This document shows positions 32,820 through 40,538 of a stretch of DNA of 40,538 nt, piece by piece. The DNA comes from an uncultured Rhodospirillales bacterium (lineage in GTDB: Bacteria > Pseudomonadota > Alphaproteobacteria > Azospirillales > Azospirillaceae). The notes beneath the pieces were generated by a model that saw only the letters and a program-made list of their open reading frames with translations, was not told where the DNA came from and made no database searches. Each line of letters opens with the position of its first letter. Positions within the stretch are counted from its first letter, which is position 1. The translations under genes and the position numbers were made by a program. Where the stretch lies: the NCBI GenBank assembly GCA_903920145.1, contig CAIXKV010000133.1, positions 1 through 40,538 of the forward strand, written 5' to 3'.

Positions 32820-32928
32820 CCTGATACCGGGCAGCCTTGATGGCGACGCATCAAGGCTGCTCAGACGCCAAGCGGGCGCATCCGCGCCCTTGGCTTCGCG
32901 CCATGGGGCGCGCGGCGGCGGTCGCCGT
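32820..32928 (-). repeat. Second adjacent reverse copy of the dispersed element, lacking the first module
   Basis: Starts with GATACCGGGCAGCCTTGATG, has the CCTTGATGGCGACGCATCAAGG hairpin modules, GGGCGCATCCGCGCCC and GGCTTCGCGCC, then ends in GCGGCGGTCGCC. It lies 18 bp from the previous copy in the same orientation, so the pair forms a tandem array. Confidence 0.8.
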
Positions 32929-32933
32929 TGGTC

Positions 32934-33143
32934 TCAGTCTTTCCGGTCGAATCTAAGCTCTTCACAAGCGTGATGGTTGCCTTCTTCGCATTCCCGATGA
33001 AGGCGCAATATCCGGCAAGCATTGTGGTCGCCGCGCTCACAGTTCCAATGCAGCTCTCTCCCGTCCTGGGCGTTGGCGGGGGTCGATGCGATGGCCAGCA
33101 GAAACAGTGCCGACCCCATCAGAATGGCTTGCATGATCTTCAT
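32934..33143 (-). CDS. Small exported Cys/His-rich protein
   Basis: 69 residues from the ATG at 33143, preceded by the very strong AAGGAGGAG. Signal peptide (1-25, MKIMQAILMGSALFLLAIAS, cleavage after ANA). The mature 44 residues contain two related units, NCERGDHNACRILRLHRECE and EGNHHACEELRF. Four Cys and three His in a regular arrangement suggest disulfides or metal binding. I do not recognise a family. The neighbouring gene on the same strand is another small exported Cys-containing protein. Confidence 0.8.
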   Translation of the reverse strand: MKIMQAILMGSALFLLAIASTPANAQDGRELHWNCERGDHNACRILRLHRECEEGNHHACEELRFDRKD

Positions 33144-33199
33144 AACCTTCTCCTCCTTGGCTTCGATTTCCGTAGTGGCGGCAAAAAAGAAAACTGGGC

Positions 33200-33490
33200 T
33201 TATTCGACTTTTTCCCAACAATCCTGGCGGAGAATAGCGTTGTGAATTCTGGCGCACCAGTTCGCCTCATAGCCGTAAACGGCACCACAGAACGTAGACT
33301 GGTCATGATTGCGGGGATTCGCACAAGAGATCTGACCATATCCTGCCAATTGTTCGATATTTTGTTGACAGGTATTGCTCTCATGCAAATCTCCATTTTG
33401 ACTGCATTCAGCTCGAGCGGTTGGATTAAAGCCGAGAACCAACGCGGTTGTCATGCCTGCTGCCACAAAGATCCTAGTCATGGTCATCAT
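33200..33490 (-). CDS. Small exported protein with conserved-looking cysteines
   Basis: 96 residues from the ATG at 33490 after AAGGAGA. Signal peptide (1-27, IFVAAGMTTALVLGFNPTARA). The mature part contains six Cys (AECSQNGDL, NTCQQNIEQL, ISCANPR, TFCGAVYG, NWCARI, QDCWEKVE), so three disulfides are possible. No family recognised. It is upstream of and on the same strand as the 69-residue protein, 56 bp away, and probably cotranscribed. Confidence 0.8.
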   Translation of the reverse strand: MMTMTRIFVAAGMTTALVLGFNPTARAECSQNGDLHESNTCQQNIEQLAGYGQISCANPRNHDQSTFCGAVYGYEANWCARIHNAILRQDCWEKVE

Positions 33491-33566
33491 CGTCTGTCTC
33501 CTTAGTCCTGTTCCCCGGTGATGCGTCCGATCCGGGGGTCGGTTCATCCGATTGATACCGGCGTAT

Positions 33567-34472
33567 TCATGCCAAGAGTGTCACAGGGTAACTATCGCCG
33601 AGATGGTTCTCTATGATCTTAAGCACACCCGCTTTCTGAAAACTGACAACACAAGCGTAATAAAGCGATAAAACAGAGTCTTCAAAATCCGGATCAGCTT
33701 CTAGGTCGGTGACGACCAAGCCAAGCGTGCGAGCGGTGCCGCGTTCAAGATGTCGACCATGCGCCTTGGTCGTGGCAAAACTGCCGAGCGCCGTCACCAC
33801 GGCCTGTGCGCGCGCTCCGGCATCGGGAACACCTGCAAACATGCCCGAGATCAGGCTGGCCAAAGCGATCTCATCGGCCATCTCGATTGCTCGTTCGGAA
33901 CGAATCACGAGGCCGGGGCCGTATTGGGCCATGATTGGCCGCCACAGTTCGGCCAACGCCGGGTTGGCGGCAATTTCGCGAGAAGCGCGTGCAAACTCCT
34001 CACGGATCGCTTGGGCCGGAATAATGCCGCCCATCTGCGGATCGAACGGCCCCAGGCTGGACTGCCGCCCCATCACAATTTCCCGTGCTGCACAGGCAAT
34101 CATCGTGCCGGCGCTCAAGGCCAATTGCGGCACGATGACCCGGATATCGGTTCCAAAGGTGTTGCGTAGGAAAACGATAAGACTTTCGGTCGCGGTGATA
34201 TCGCCGCCGGGGGTGTGTAAGACCAGATCAAGCCCCAACGACGGGTCAAGACCTCTCAGCACCAACATAAGGCCGGTCTTATCCGCATCGCAAACCGCAA
34301 ACAGACCACGCCTTCGCTCGTCCACAGGTGGAGCATGCAGCCAGCCCGAGGCGTAGACCACGACATTACGCTTGCTCGCATGATGAACAGCCAAAGCGTA
34401 ACGACGGCGCGCCGCAGTATGGGCGTCGCCACGCTCGGCAATGTCTCGGACGATGGCTTGCCAAGTGGGCAT
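33567..34472 (-). CDS. SDH-type Clp-fold serine protease (SppA-related)
   Basis: 301 residues, ATG preceded by AAGGAG. The Clp/crotonase fold of the SDH_protease family (PF01972): LDLVLHTPGGDITATESLIV with the oxyanion Gly pair (88-90), and the nucleophile S120 in PQLALSAGTMIACAA, followed by GRQSSLGPFDPQMGGI. The Lys or His that completes the site lies further on and is not assigned. No signal peptide is seen, so it is probably cytoplasmic or peripheral. Related proteins degrade membrane or misfolded proteins. It sits among genes for small exported proteins, which might be functionally linked. Confidence 0.85.
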   Translation of the reverse strand: MPTWQAIVRDIAERGDAHTAARRRYALAVHHASKRNVVVYASGWLHAPPVDERRRGLFAVCDADKTGLMLVLRGLDPSLGLDLVLHTPGGDITATESLIVFLRNTFGTDIRVIVPQLALSAGTMIACAAREIVMGRQSSLGPFDPQMGGIIPAQAIREEFARASREIAANPALAELWRPIMAQYGPGLVIRSERAIEMADEIALASLISGMFAGVPDAGARAQAVVTALGSFATTKAHGRHLERGTARTLGLVVTDLEADPDFEDSVLSLYYACVVSFQKAGVLKIIENHLGDSYPVTLLA

Positions 34473-34635
34473 GGCCGAATACTCCTTGATCCGCCGGATG
34501 ACACAATTTTTAAATGAATAATTTAAAATAATTATGATTTTTTAAAAATATAGTTGATATTACTGATAATTATATCTGCTCTCTATTCACCAATAAACTT
34601 TAATTCGGCAACGGGGCCAGGCACCGCGTTCCCAC

Positions 34636-34664
34636 GGAGAGACAGGCGCTTACATCGTCTCTCC
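34636..34664. repeat. Stem-loop between the protease gene and an exported protein gene
   Basis: GGAGAGAC (34636-34643) pairs with GTCTCTCC (34657-34664) around a 13-nt loop. No T-run follows, so it is not a standard terminator. The remaining 34473-34722 is AT-rich near 34500-34570, which may hold the protease promoter. Confidence 0.4.
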
Positions 34665-34722
34665 TGGATCGGACGGGCGTTTGATCAGCCCATCCGTTTT
34701 CATCGCACCAGGGACAAGATCC

Positions 34723-35013
34723 TTATCGAACGCGGATGCTCACTCCTGGCAGAGAGAGGCCAATGCCGGGGCCGTAAACCACAGGTGGCGGATAATAGTA
34801 GGGTGCGTCGTAGATAATAGGAGGCTCCTGATAATAACCGCGATTCCAGTCGCCATCATGGTTCCAACCATGGTGGTCCCGATGATTCCCCCAATCTTGC
34901 GCGTTTGCCGAGATGGCAAAAGTTCCCAATACGAGAACAATGGCGACGGCCAACCAAGCCGCAAGTCCAGCCGATAGGTAAGGTTTAGACGGAATGTCGA
35001 TGATGTATGTCAT
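34723..35013 (-). CDS. Exported His/Tyr/Pro-rich small protein
   Basis: 96 residues from the ATG at 35013; an upstream in-frame ATG at 35034 is less likely because AGGAGG lies between the two. Hydrophobic segment at residues 14-38 (AGLAAWLAVAIVLVLGTFA) followed by ISANAQ, a signal-peptide cleavage site. The mature part is low-complexity: HRDHHGWNHDGDW, then YYQEPPIIYDAPYYYPPPVV, ending in a short beta-like stretch. Similar His- and Tyr-rich periplasmic proteins are common and of unknown function in alphaproteobacteria. Confidence 0.75.
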   Translation of the reverse strand: MTYIIDIPSKPYLSAGLAAWLAVAIVLVLGTFAISANAQDWGNHRDHHGWNHDGDWNRGYYQEPPIIYDAPYYYPPPVVYGPGIGLSLPGVSIRVR

Positions 35014-35066
35014 AAGCAACCTCCTCAGATGCACGTATATTTCTTAGGAAGCGATCGCTTTAAGCG

Positions 35067-35600
35067 CTAACCATGCGTCGCATTGTTTCTATGACCAAAG
35101 CTCCTGAAGACCATATCGGCATTCTTTTTCTGGACATCGGGCATGGAATTGTAAAGAGTTTCAAACGATGCGATCAGATTCTTCAGGCCGTTGGCATGTT
35201 CCTGGGTAAACTTCTCATACGACTTCAAGTCGTCGATGGCCGTCATGGTTTGTGGGGCCTGAATGGTTCGTTCCGCGATCAGTTTTTCCATGGCTGAAGC
35301 ATTTTCACGCATCGCTTGAGCAACGTTGTTCCAGGCCTTTTCCTCGTCAGGGTTTATTTTCAGGGACATATGCAGATCGGTGATCCGCTGTTCAACGCTC
35401 TCCGGTTGGGAGTCGACGGCGGGCACCCCAGCTTGAGGAGCCGCAGTCTGCGGCTGCTGTGTCGGTGCGGGTGTCGTATCGGCGGCCCGCGCCACGACGA
35501 ATGGAGCGGCGACAACAGCCGCCCCGAACAGCGCCGCGATAGCAACGGAGCGTACCTGGGAGGCAGAAAGAACGGGCCGATAGGGAAAGGGTGACATCAT
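35067..35600 (-). CDS. Spy/CpxP-like periplasmic LTxxQ-type protein
   Basis: 177 residues. Signal peptide (residues 1-40, VAIAALFGAAVVAAPFVVA then RA-AD), a Pro/Gln/Ala linker, then a helical domain (about 68-170) with ITDLHMSLKINPDEEKAWNN, MRENASAMEKLI, EHANGLKNLIASFETLYNSM and PDVQKKNADMVF. This is the pattern of the LTxxQ motif family, to which the ATP-independent periplasmic chaperones Spy and CpxP belong, although the Gln of the first motif is replaced by Glu (NPDEEKAW). The gene follows a collagen-like lipoprotein gene on the same strand. Confidence 0.8.
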   Translation of the reverse strand: MMSPFPYRPVLSASQVRSVAIAALFGAAVVAAPFVVARAADTTPAPTQQPQTAAPQAGVPAVDSQPESVEQRITDLHMSLKINPDEEKAWNNVAQAMRENASAMEKLIAERTIQAPQTMTAIDDLKSYEKFTQEHANGLKNLIASFETLYNSMPDVQKKNADMVFRSFGHRNNATHG

Positions 35601-35632
35601 GATATCCTTTGTTGTGGCGAGTCTTTGATACT

Positions 35633-35875
35633 TTAGTTGTTGTGATCGTAATGATCTTCGTAATAGCTGTTCTCATGTGCGTCATGTCGTATGAATGGGG
35701 GATTTTCAGCGACATAACCAGAAGCGCCAGGTGCGCCCGTATAGCCGGTTGCCCCAGTGGCGCCGGTGGCACCGGGAGGGCCTGGGCGGCCGGGTGGGCC
35801 GTAGCACGCCCCAAGGCTGACAAGGAGGGGAACAACGACGGCGACGGTGAGAAGCGATCGGGTGTACCTCATCAA
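35633..35875 (-). CDS. Small lipoprotein with collagen-like Gly-X-Y repeats
   Basis: 80 residues, ATG preceded by AGGAGGATC. Signal peptide with lipobox LGAC (21-24), so C24 should be lipidated. From G26 nine collagen triplets follow: GPP GRP GPP GAT GAT GAT, then GYT GAP GAS. The last 25 residues are acidic and His/Tyr-rich (NSYYEDHYDHNN). Bacterial collagen-like repeats can form triple helices, but nine triplets is short. Function unknown. It leads a group of minus-strand exported proteins. Confidence 0.8.
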   Translation of the reverse strand: MMRYTRSLLTVAVVVPLLVSLGACYGPPGRPGPPGATGATGATGYTGAPGASGYVAENPPFIRHDAHENSYYEDHYDHNN

Positions 35876-36304
35876 TAGATCCTCCTGGTACGACCGTCTA
35901 TGCTCAACGAAGAGTCATAGTTCAAGGTCGGTGGGATAGTTTCAGGATGAAATATGGAGTGTATTACCGAAATAAAATAGGAGTGGAAAATACTCATATT
36001 TTAGTATGAAAAATATGCTTAAAGAAATAATGTGAATCAATTTGAGTGATACAGGACATGAATGAGCATCATGCTGCATTTTAAATTATGCCATTAATTA
36101 GAGAGCTTTACCATTGCTTTGATGAAATATCTGCTTTGTATCGGACGCAGCCCCGATGCTACAGCGCTGACTACGGCTGTATGACGGTGCTCGCGGCATC
36201 CCTGCGTAGTTTCCGAGACTACCGGTTCTGAAGAATGACGCAGTAACGTTGCCCTGTTCGTGTCCGCACGACGTCAGAAAATCCGGTTGGTATCTAGATC
36301 AACC
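35876..36304. other. Intergenic region upstream of the glucan synthase, no gene seen
   Basis: A 429-bp gap between divergent genes. 35940-36130 is AT-rich (GAAATATGGAGTGTATTACC, AAAAATATGCTTAAAGAAAT) and probably contains promoters for both directions, but no hexamer pair is convincing. 36140-36300 is GC-rich with no recognised feature. Confidence 0.5.
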
Positions 36305-39300
36305 ATGGTCATTGATTTCCTGATAACACAGAAATATGGTGGGGTGATTAGCTTGAAATCGCAGCTTTTCCGGGCTTCTGTGCCCACCGATTCGACGGGT
36401 AATAAGAATATTGCCCCAGATCAAAATTTCATTGGGATCAGATTGCATGCCAAAACCCACGATCGAGGTGATGGTGGGTTTATCTCGTGGTCGGCCCCGC
36501 AAATTCTCGAAGAACCGATCCGTGCGGAACTCTTCAGCATCGAACGGCTTGAGCAGCATGCCGATAGCCTTGCGGCGGCCCAACACGCCACGACGAAGCC
36601 GACCACGGATCGACGGCTGGAAGCACGGCTTCGGGACAATGAGCGGGCTTTGCGTTCAGCCTATCATGCAACTGTTCTGGCCGTGCGCGAAGAGCGGCCC
36701 ATTTCTCCCGCAGCGGATTGGCTGGTCGATAATTTTCATGTGATCGAAGAACAGGTTCGGGAAATCCGAGTCGATTTCCCTCCGGGGTTCCATCGACAAT
36801 TGCCAAAACTGATTGAAGGACCACTTCAGGGATATCCGCGCGTCTTCGGATTGGCGTGGGCCTTCGTCGCTCATACCGACAGTCGTTTCGATACCCAAAT
36901 GCTGCGCCGCTTTGTGGTGGCTTATCAGCGGGTTCAGCCTTTGACCATCGGCGAATTGTGGGCGGTCGCGATCGCGCTGCGCGTCGTTTTGGTGGAGAAT
37001 TTGCGACGTTTGGCAGAAGGAATCGTCACACGCCAAACCGCGCGCGAAGGGGCGAACCTCCTGGCCGACCGGCTGCTGGAAGCCAACAGCCCAGAGGCAA
37101 CCGATAGAGCTCTGCGGGCCTTCGAGGCTCCCTTGCCAACGGCCTTCATGGTTCAACTGATCCAGCGGCTGCGAGACCAGGATCCGAAAGTCATGCCGGC
37201 GCTACTGTGGCTGGACGAACGCTTGGCGGCCCAGGGAACCACAGCTGACGACATCGTTCACGACGAGCAGCAGCGCCAGGGCGCCGTCAACGTGACGATC
37301 CGCAATATTATCACGAGCATGCGTTTAATGTCCGCGATCGACTGGCGAGAGTGGTTTGAAAGCGTCAGCCTCGTCGATTCCGGATTGCGTGCCGGAAGCG
37401 ATTTTGCCGCGCTCGATTTTCCAACACGGGATCTGTATCGGCGCGCGATCGAAGACTTGGCCCGAAGTTCCAGCCACTCAGAAATGGACATTACGCAGCT
37501 TGTGCTCCTGGCGGCCCAAGATGTCCGAGAGAAGGCGCATGGCGAAGGCAATATGGCTTCGGCTGCTCGGCAGGATCCCGGCTACTATCTGATCGGGAAA
37601 GGACGTCCGGCCTTCGAGACGGCGCTTGGGGTTCGGACGACACTCACGGGATGGCTTGTCCGCGCCAACACAGCGATCGGGATTTCCGGCTATCTTGGCA
37701 TCGTCACGCTTATTACGATCCTCATCGCCGTCTTGATCTTGAATTGGCTGTCTGTGCCGGGCGGGAGTTGGGGTTTTGGGATTTTTGCGCTGCTGGCGCT
37801 GATTCCAGCCTCGGATATCGCGGTGACGCTGGTGAATTGCGGTGCGACCAATCGCTTCGACGCCACCTCTCTCCCAGGTCTGAAGCTTGCCGACGGCGTG
37901 CCGTCCAGCCTCCGCACAATGATCGTGATCCCCACGCTCTTGACCTCCCGGAGCGCGGTAGCGGAGCAGGTCGAGCGGCTGGAAGTCCATCACCTTTCGA
38001 ATTCCGACGGTGACCTCTGCTTCGCTCTGCTCTCGGACTGGACCGATTCCGCAACCGAAACCGCGCCAGACGACGACGCACTGCTCGGCGTCGCTGTGGA
38101 CGGGATCGCCCGATTGAATCGGCGCTATGGACCGGCGCCGGGGGGCGAGCGGTTTCTCTTGCTCCATCGTCGCAGACTGTGGAACGAAGGCCAGAACAAG
38201 TGGATCGGATGGGAACGTAAGCGGGGCAAGCTGCACGAGTTCAATCGATTGCTACGGGGCGCGATCGACACCACATTTACCGCGACTAGCGACGGCGGCC
38301 CGCCGATTGTCCCGGATGGCGTCCGCTACGTGATCGTCCTGGATGCCGATACGCGCCTTCCTAGGGGCGCCGCGAAACGCCTAGTCGGGAAGATGGCTCA
38401 CCCGCTGAATCGTCCGACCCTTGATCCTGACGCTTGCCGGGTTATCGATGGGTACGCGGTGCTTCAGCCCCGAGTGACGCCGGCCTTGCCGAGTGGGCGG
38501 GATGGCTCGCTCTTTCAGCGGGTGTTTTCGGACACCAACGGCATGGATCCCTACGCTTGTGCGGTCTCGGATGTCTACCAGGATCTCTTCGGGGAGGGAT
38601 CGTATTGCGGCAAAGGCATTTATGACGTGGATGTCTTCGAGGCGGCGCTTGCCGGGCGGATTCCCGAGAACACCCTCCTCAGTCACGATCTTTTGGAGGG
38701 AATCTTCGCACGTGCCGGCCTCGTTTCGGATATCGAGGTTCTTGACGAGTTTCCGGCACGCTACGACGTCGCCATGGCGCGTCATCATCGCTGGGTGCGC
38801 GGCGACTGGCAATTGCTGCCATGGATTCTCGGCTTGGCGACGGGCACCCCCCGCCATCGGGTTATTCCCCTGGTTGGCCGGTGGAAAATGCTCGACAATC
38901 TCCGCCGATCCGTGTCGGCGCCGGCCTGCTTCGTGGCCTTGGTCGCCGGCTGGACCTTACCAATTGCCTCTGCGGAGCTTTGGACCGCGTTCATCCTAAC
39001 GACGATCGCGATCCCCGCTTTGCTCCCATTATTAGCGGGGATCTTGCCGCGACGGGTCGGGCTGGCGAATGGGTTTCATCTGCGCATGATCGGCGTCGAC
39101 CTCAGGCTCGCGCTCTCACAAATCCTGCTCCTCGTGACCTTTCTGGTGCATCAGGCCTGGACGACCTCCGATGCGATCCTACGAACGCTGTTCCGTCTGA
39201 CGGTGTCGCGCCGGAATCTCCTGGAATGGATGACCGCCGCTCAGGTCAAAGTCAGTCCGCAACTCGACCTGATGGGCTTCTACCGACAGATGTCCGGCGG

Positions 39301-40538
39301 TGTTGTTCTCGCCGTCGGAGCCGCAGCCGTAGTCGTTTGGGTCGCGCCAGGATCCTGGCCGATAGCCGCGCCGTTCGTGGGGCTTTGGCTGCTGTCGCCG
39401 ATGATCGGACGATGGGTCAGTCTGCCCGCACCCGTCTCCATTTTGCCCTTGGTCTCGGTCGAAGACGCCCGATCCTTGCGCCTGATCGCGCGGCGCACAT
39501 GGCGTTTCTTCGAAACCTTCGTTACAGTGGCCGAGCATGGGCTGCCACCTGACAATTTCCAGGAACACCCGGCTCCTGTGGTCGCCCATCGGACGTCGCC
39601 CACGAACCTGGGTCTTTATTTGCTGTCGGTGGTTGCGGCTCGGGATTTCGGCTGGCTCGGGCTGTTCGAGGCCGTGGAGCGGTTAGAAGCGACCCTCCAC
39701 ACCATGGGCAGGCTTGAGCGATTCCGTGGCCATTTCTACAACTGGTACGACACGCAGGATCTTCGTCCGCTCGACCCCAAATACATTTCCTCGGTTGATA
39801 GCGGGAATCTTGCTGGACATCTTATCGTCCTTGGCAATGCCTGTCGAGATCTGAGCGTGGTTCCGATTATCGGATTGCCGGAATTGGCCGGAATCGGCGA
39901 TGTTCTGGACCTCACGCGCGAGGCGAAGGAGGCGATGGGCAATGGTCCCATGGCCGGGACGCGACAGCGACTAGGGTCCGTCCTCCACACGATCGGGGTC
40001 TCGCTCTCTTCGATGACCCCGACGACTCCGGTCTTGCTGGCTGAACGGTTGATGACCCTGGCGTGGCACGCTGACACCGTCATCGATCTGGCACGAACAC
40101 TGGCCGAAGAAAGCGGAGGCAACGCCTTCGCCGAAGCCGCCGCTGCCGAAGCCCTAGCTTGGGCGGGAAGCGTCGCCGCTACCCTTCGCAGTCATCAACG
40201 CGATTTGGCACACTTGATGCCGTGGGCAAGCCTCTTGGCTCGCAATGAAGATACGAGCCTCGAACCTGCGTTGGTCTCCCTATTGGGGACCATGCCGTCT
40301 CTGGCCGAGTTACCCGACTTTTGCGGGGCGGCTATTGCCATCTTGACGGGTCGGCGAACCGAGCGGGCCACGCAATCCGATTCCGGCGACAAGGCCCTCA
40401 TACCGGCGAGCTATAACGATGACACACTGCCGGTATCGGGCCGCGACGACGGCCCCGCGCGCCCATGCGCGCGAAGCCAAGGGCGCGGATGCGCCCGCCC
40501 GGCGTCTGAGGGCAGCCTTGATGAGTCAACATCAAGGC
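36305..40538 (+). CDS. ndvB: Cyclic beta-1,2-glucan synthase NdvB/ChvB-like, N-terminal half (partial, runs off the window)
   Basis: Open from an ATG at 36305 to the right edge with no stop: 1411 codons seen, about half the usual 2800. A GTG at 36344 is another possible start. The N-terminal region is clearly NdvB-like: RAELFSIERLEQHADSLAAA (from about residue 74), ISPAADWLVDNFHVIEEQVR, then GYPRVFGLAWAFVAHTDSRF. Membrane helices near 457-495. Glycosyltransferase family 84 domain with DxD D680/D682 (VIVLDADTRLP), GKGIYDVDVFE, LSHDLLEGIFARAG and RHHRWVRGDWQLLPWI. More helices at about 872-960 and 997-1045. It makes periplasmic cyclic glucan for osmotic adaptation. From residue 1366 an in-frame dispersed element begins (LIPASYNDDTLPVSGRDD). 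The downstream glycosidase domain lies outside the window. Confidence 0.92.
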   Translation, partial: MVIDFLITQKYGGVISLKSQLFRASVPTDSTGNKNIAPDQNFIGIRLHAKTHDRGDGGFISWSAPQILEEPIRAELFSIERLEQHADSLAAAQHATTKPTTDRRLEARLRDNERALRSAYHATVLAVREERPISPAADWLVDNFHVIEEQVREIRVDFPPGFHRQLPKLIEGPLQGYPRVFGLAWAFVAHTDSRFDTQMLRRFVVAYQRVQPLTIGELWAVAIALRVVLVENLRRLAEGIVTRQTAREGANLLADRLLEANSPEATDRALRAFEAPLPTAFMVQLIQRLRDQDPKVMPALLWLDERLAAQGTTADDIVHDEQQRQGAVNVTIRNIITSMRLMSAIDWREWFESVSLVDSGLRAGSDFAALDFPTRDLYRRAIEDLARSSSHSEMDITQLVLLAAQDVREKAHGEGNMASAARQDPGYYLIGKGRPAFETALGVRTTLTGWLVRANTAIGISGYLGIVTLITILIAVLILNWLSVPGGSWGFGIFALLALIPASDIAVTLVNCGATNRFDATSLPGLKLADGVPSSLRTMIVIPTLLTSRSAVAEQVERLEVHHLSNSDGDLCFALLSDWTDSATETAPDDDALLGVAVDGIARLNRRYGPAPGGERFLLLHRRRLWNEGQNKWIGWERKRGKLHEFNRLLRGAIDTTFTATSDGGPPIVPDGVRYVIVLDADTRLPRGAAKRLVGKMAHPLNRPTLDPDACRVIDGYAVLQPRVTPALPSGRDGSLFQRVFSDTNGMDPYACAVSDVYQDLFGEGSYCGKGIYDVDVFEAALAGRIPENTLLSHDLLEGIFARAGLVSDIEVLDEFPARYDVAMARHHRWVRGDWQLLPWILGLATGTPRHRVIPLVGRWKMLDNLRRSVSAPACFVALVAGWTLPIASAELWTAFILTTIAIPALLPLLAGILPRRVGLANGFHLRMIGVDLRLALSQILLLVTFLVHQAWTTSDAILRTLFRLTVSRRNLLEWMTAAQVKVSPQLDLMGFYRQMSGGVVLAVGAAAVVVWVAPGSWPIAAPFVGLWLLSPMIGRWVSLPAPVSILPLVSVEDARSLRLIARRTWRFFETFVTVAEHGLPPDNFQEHPAPVVAHRTSPTNLGLYLLSVVAARDFGWLGLFEAVERLEATLHTMGRLERFRGHFYNWYDTQDLRPLDPKYISSVDSGNLAGHLIVLGNACRDLSVVPIIGLPELAGIGDVLDLTREAKEAMGNGPMAGTRQRLGSVLHTIGVSLSSMTPTTPVLLAERLMTLAWHADTVIDLARTLAEESGGNAFAEAAAAEALAWAGSVAATLRSHQRDLAHLMPWASLLARNEDTSLEPALVSLLGTMPSLAELPDFCGAAIAILTGRRTERATQSDSGDKALIPASYNDDTLPVSGRDDGPARPCARSQGRGCARPASEGSLDESTSR
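40400..40538 (+). repeat. Dispersed palindromic element inside ndvB, cut by the window edge
   Basis: Forward copy from ATACCGGCGAGCTATAACG through GGGCCGCGACGACGGCCC, GCGCGCCCATGCGCGCG, GGGCGCGGATGCGCCC and the start of the last hairpin (CCTTGATGAGTCAACATCAA). Reads LIPASYNDDTLPVSGRDD, then CARPASEGSLDEST in the ndvB frame, the same frame used in the two other host genes. Confidence 0.92.

Noticed and set aside
33551-33566. Small fragment GATACCGGCG after the protease gene
   Set aside because: Only about ten bases match the element's first module; too short to call a copy.
37478-38236. 252-codon minus-strand frame
   Set aside because: Antisense to the clear NdvB reading frame; composition is that of a shadow frame with no recognisable motif.

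Overview
The window looks like GC-rich alphaproteobacterial DNA, most likely from a Rhodospirillales relative. This rests on general gene content (complete kdp operon, NdvB-type cyclic beta-glucan synthase, ABC importers) and is not a species call. An iteron-type RepA replication region near 18-21.6 kb suggests a plasmid or chromid, or a chromosome carrying an integrated one. Mobile debris is common: the tail of an IS200/IS605-type TnpB/OrfB, an IS630 relic, an IS1595-type relic and a solitary tyrosine recombinase.

Layout. 1-1100: mobile-element remnants. 1129-3504: a large membrane protein resembling a GT-C glycosyltransferase with a discoidin-like domain. 3949-4839: an AT-rich methyltransferase. 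9194-4825 (minus): a three-gene operon for a ferritin-like protein, a LodA-type CTQ quinoprotein oxidase and its LodB-type flavoprotein. 10609-9590 (minus): a tyrosine recombinase. 10925-17959: the K+ uptake operon, with a 27-residue microprotein, kdpF, A, B, C, a kdpD lacking the usual N-terminal sensor domain, and kdpE. 21586-18075: iterons, repA and two probable replication accessory genes. 24175-21621 (minus): a sulfonate/nitrate/taurine-type ABC importer. 24821-28410: a four-gene cluster for an ABC-type ATPase without a permease, a Cys-rich HypB/UreG-like GTPase, a NifS-type cysteine desulfurase and an Fe-S protein, probably a metallocofactor assembly system. 28620-32675: a TetR regulator and a HlyD plus two ABC-2 permease exporter with no ATPase gene. 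32934-35875: small exported proteins and a Clp-fold serine protease. 36305 to the right edge: the first half of a cyclic beta-1,2-glucan synthase.

The most unusual feature is a dispersed family of about 150-bp elements built from consecutive palindromes. About a dozen full, partial or decayed copies are visible. The forward orientation contains an open frame of about 50 codons (LIPASPDTDTSP...GRDGGPA...RSQGR..ARPASEGSLDES). The same frame is used inside three unrelated proteins: the Fe-S protein (27790-27942), the replication HTH protein (19272-19418, minus) and the glucan synthase (from 40400). A reverse copy supplies the C-terminus and stop codon of an ABC-2 permease (32658). Other copies lie in the replication origin, between kdpD and kdpE, and inside an IS relic. 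This behaviour resembles the Rickettsia palindromic elements, but I do not recognise the sequence.

How the parts may work together: the ABC/GTPase/NifS/Fe-S cluster has its own promoter with an overlapping inverted repeat and lies divergent from the organosulfur-type importer, so a sulfur- or metal-linked function is plausible but unproven. The TetR gene has a palindromic operator at its 5' end and probably controls the exporter downstream.
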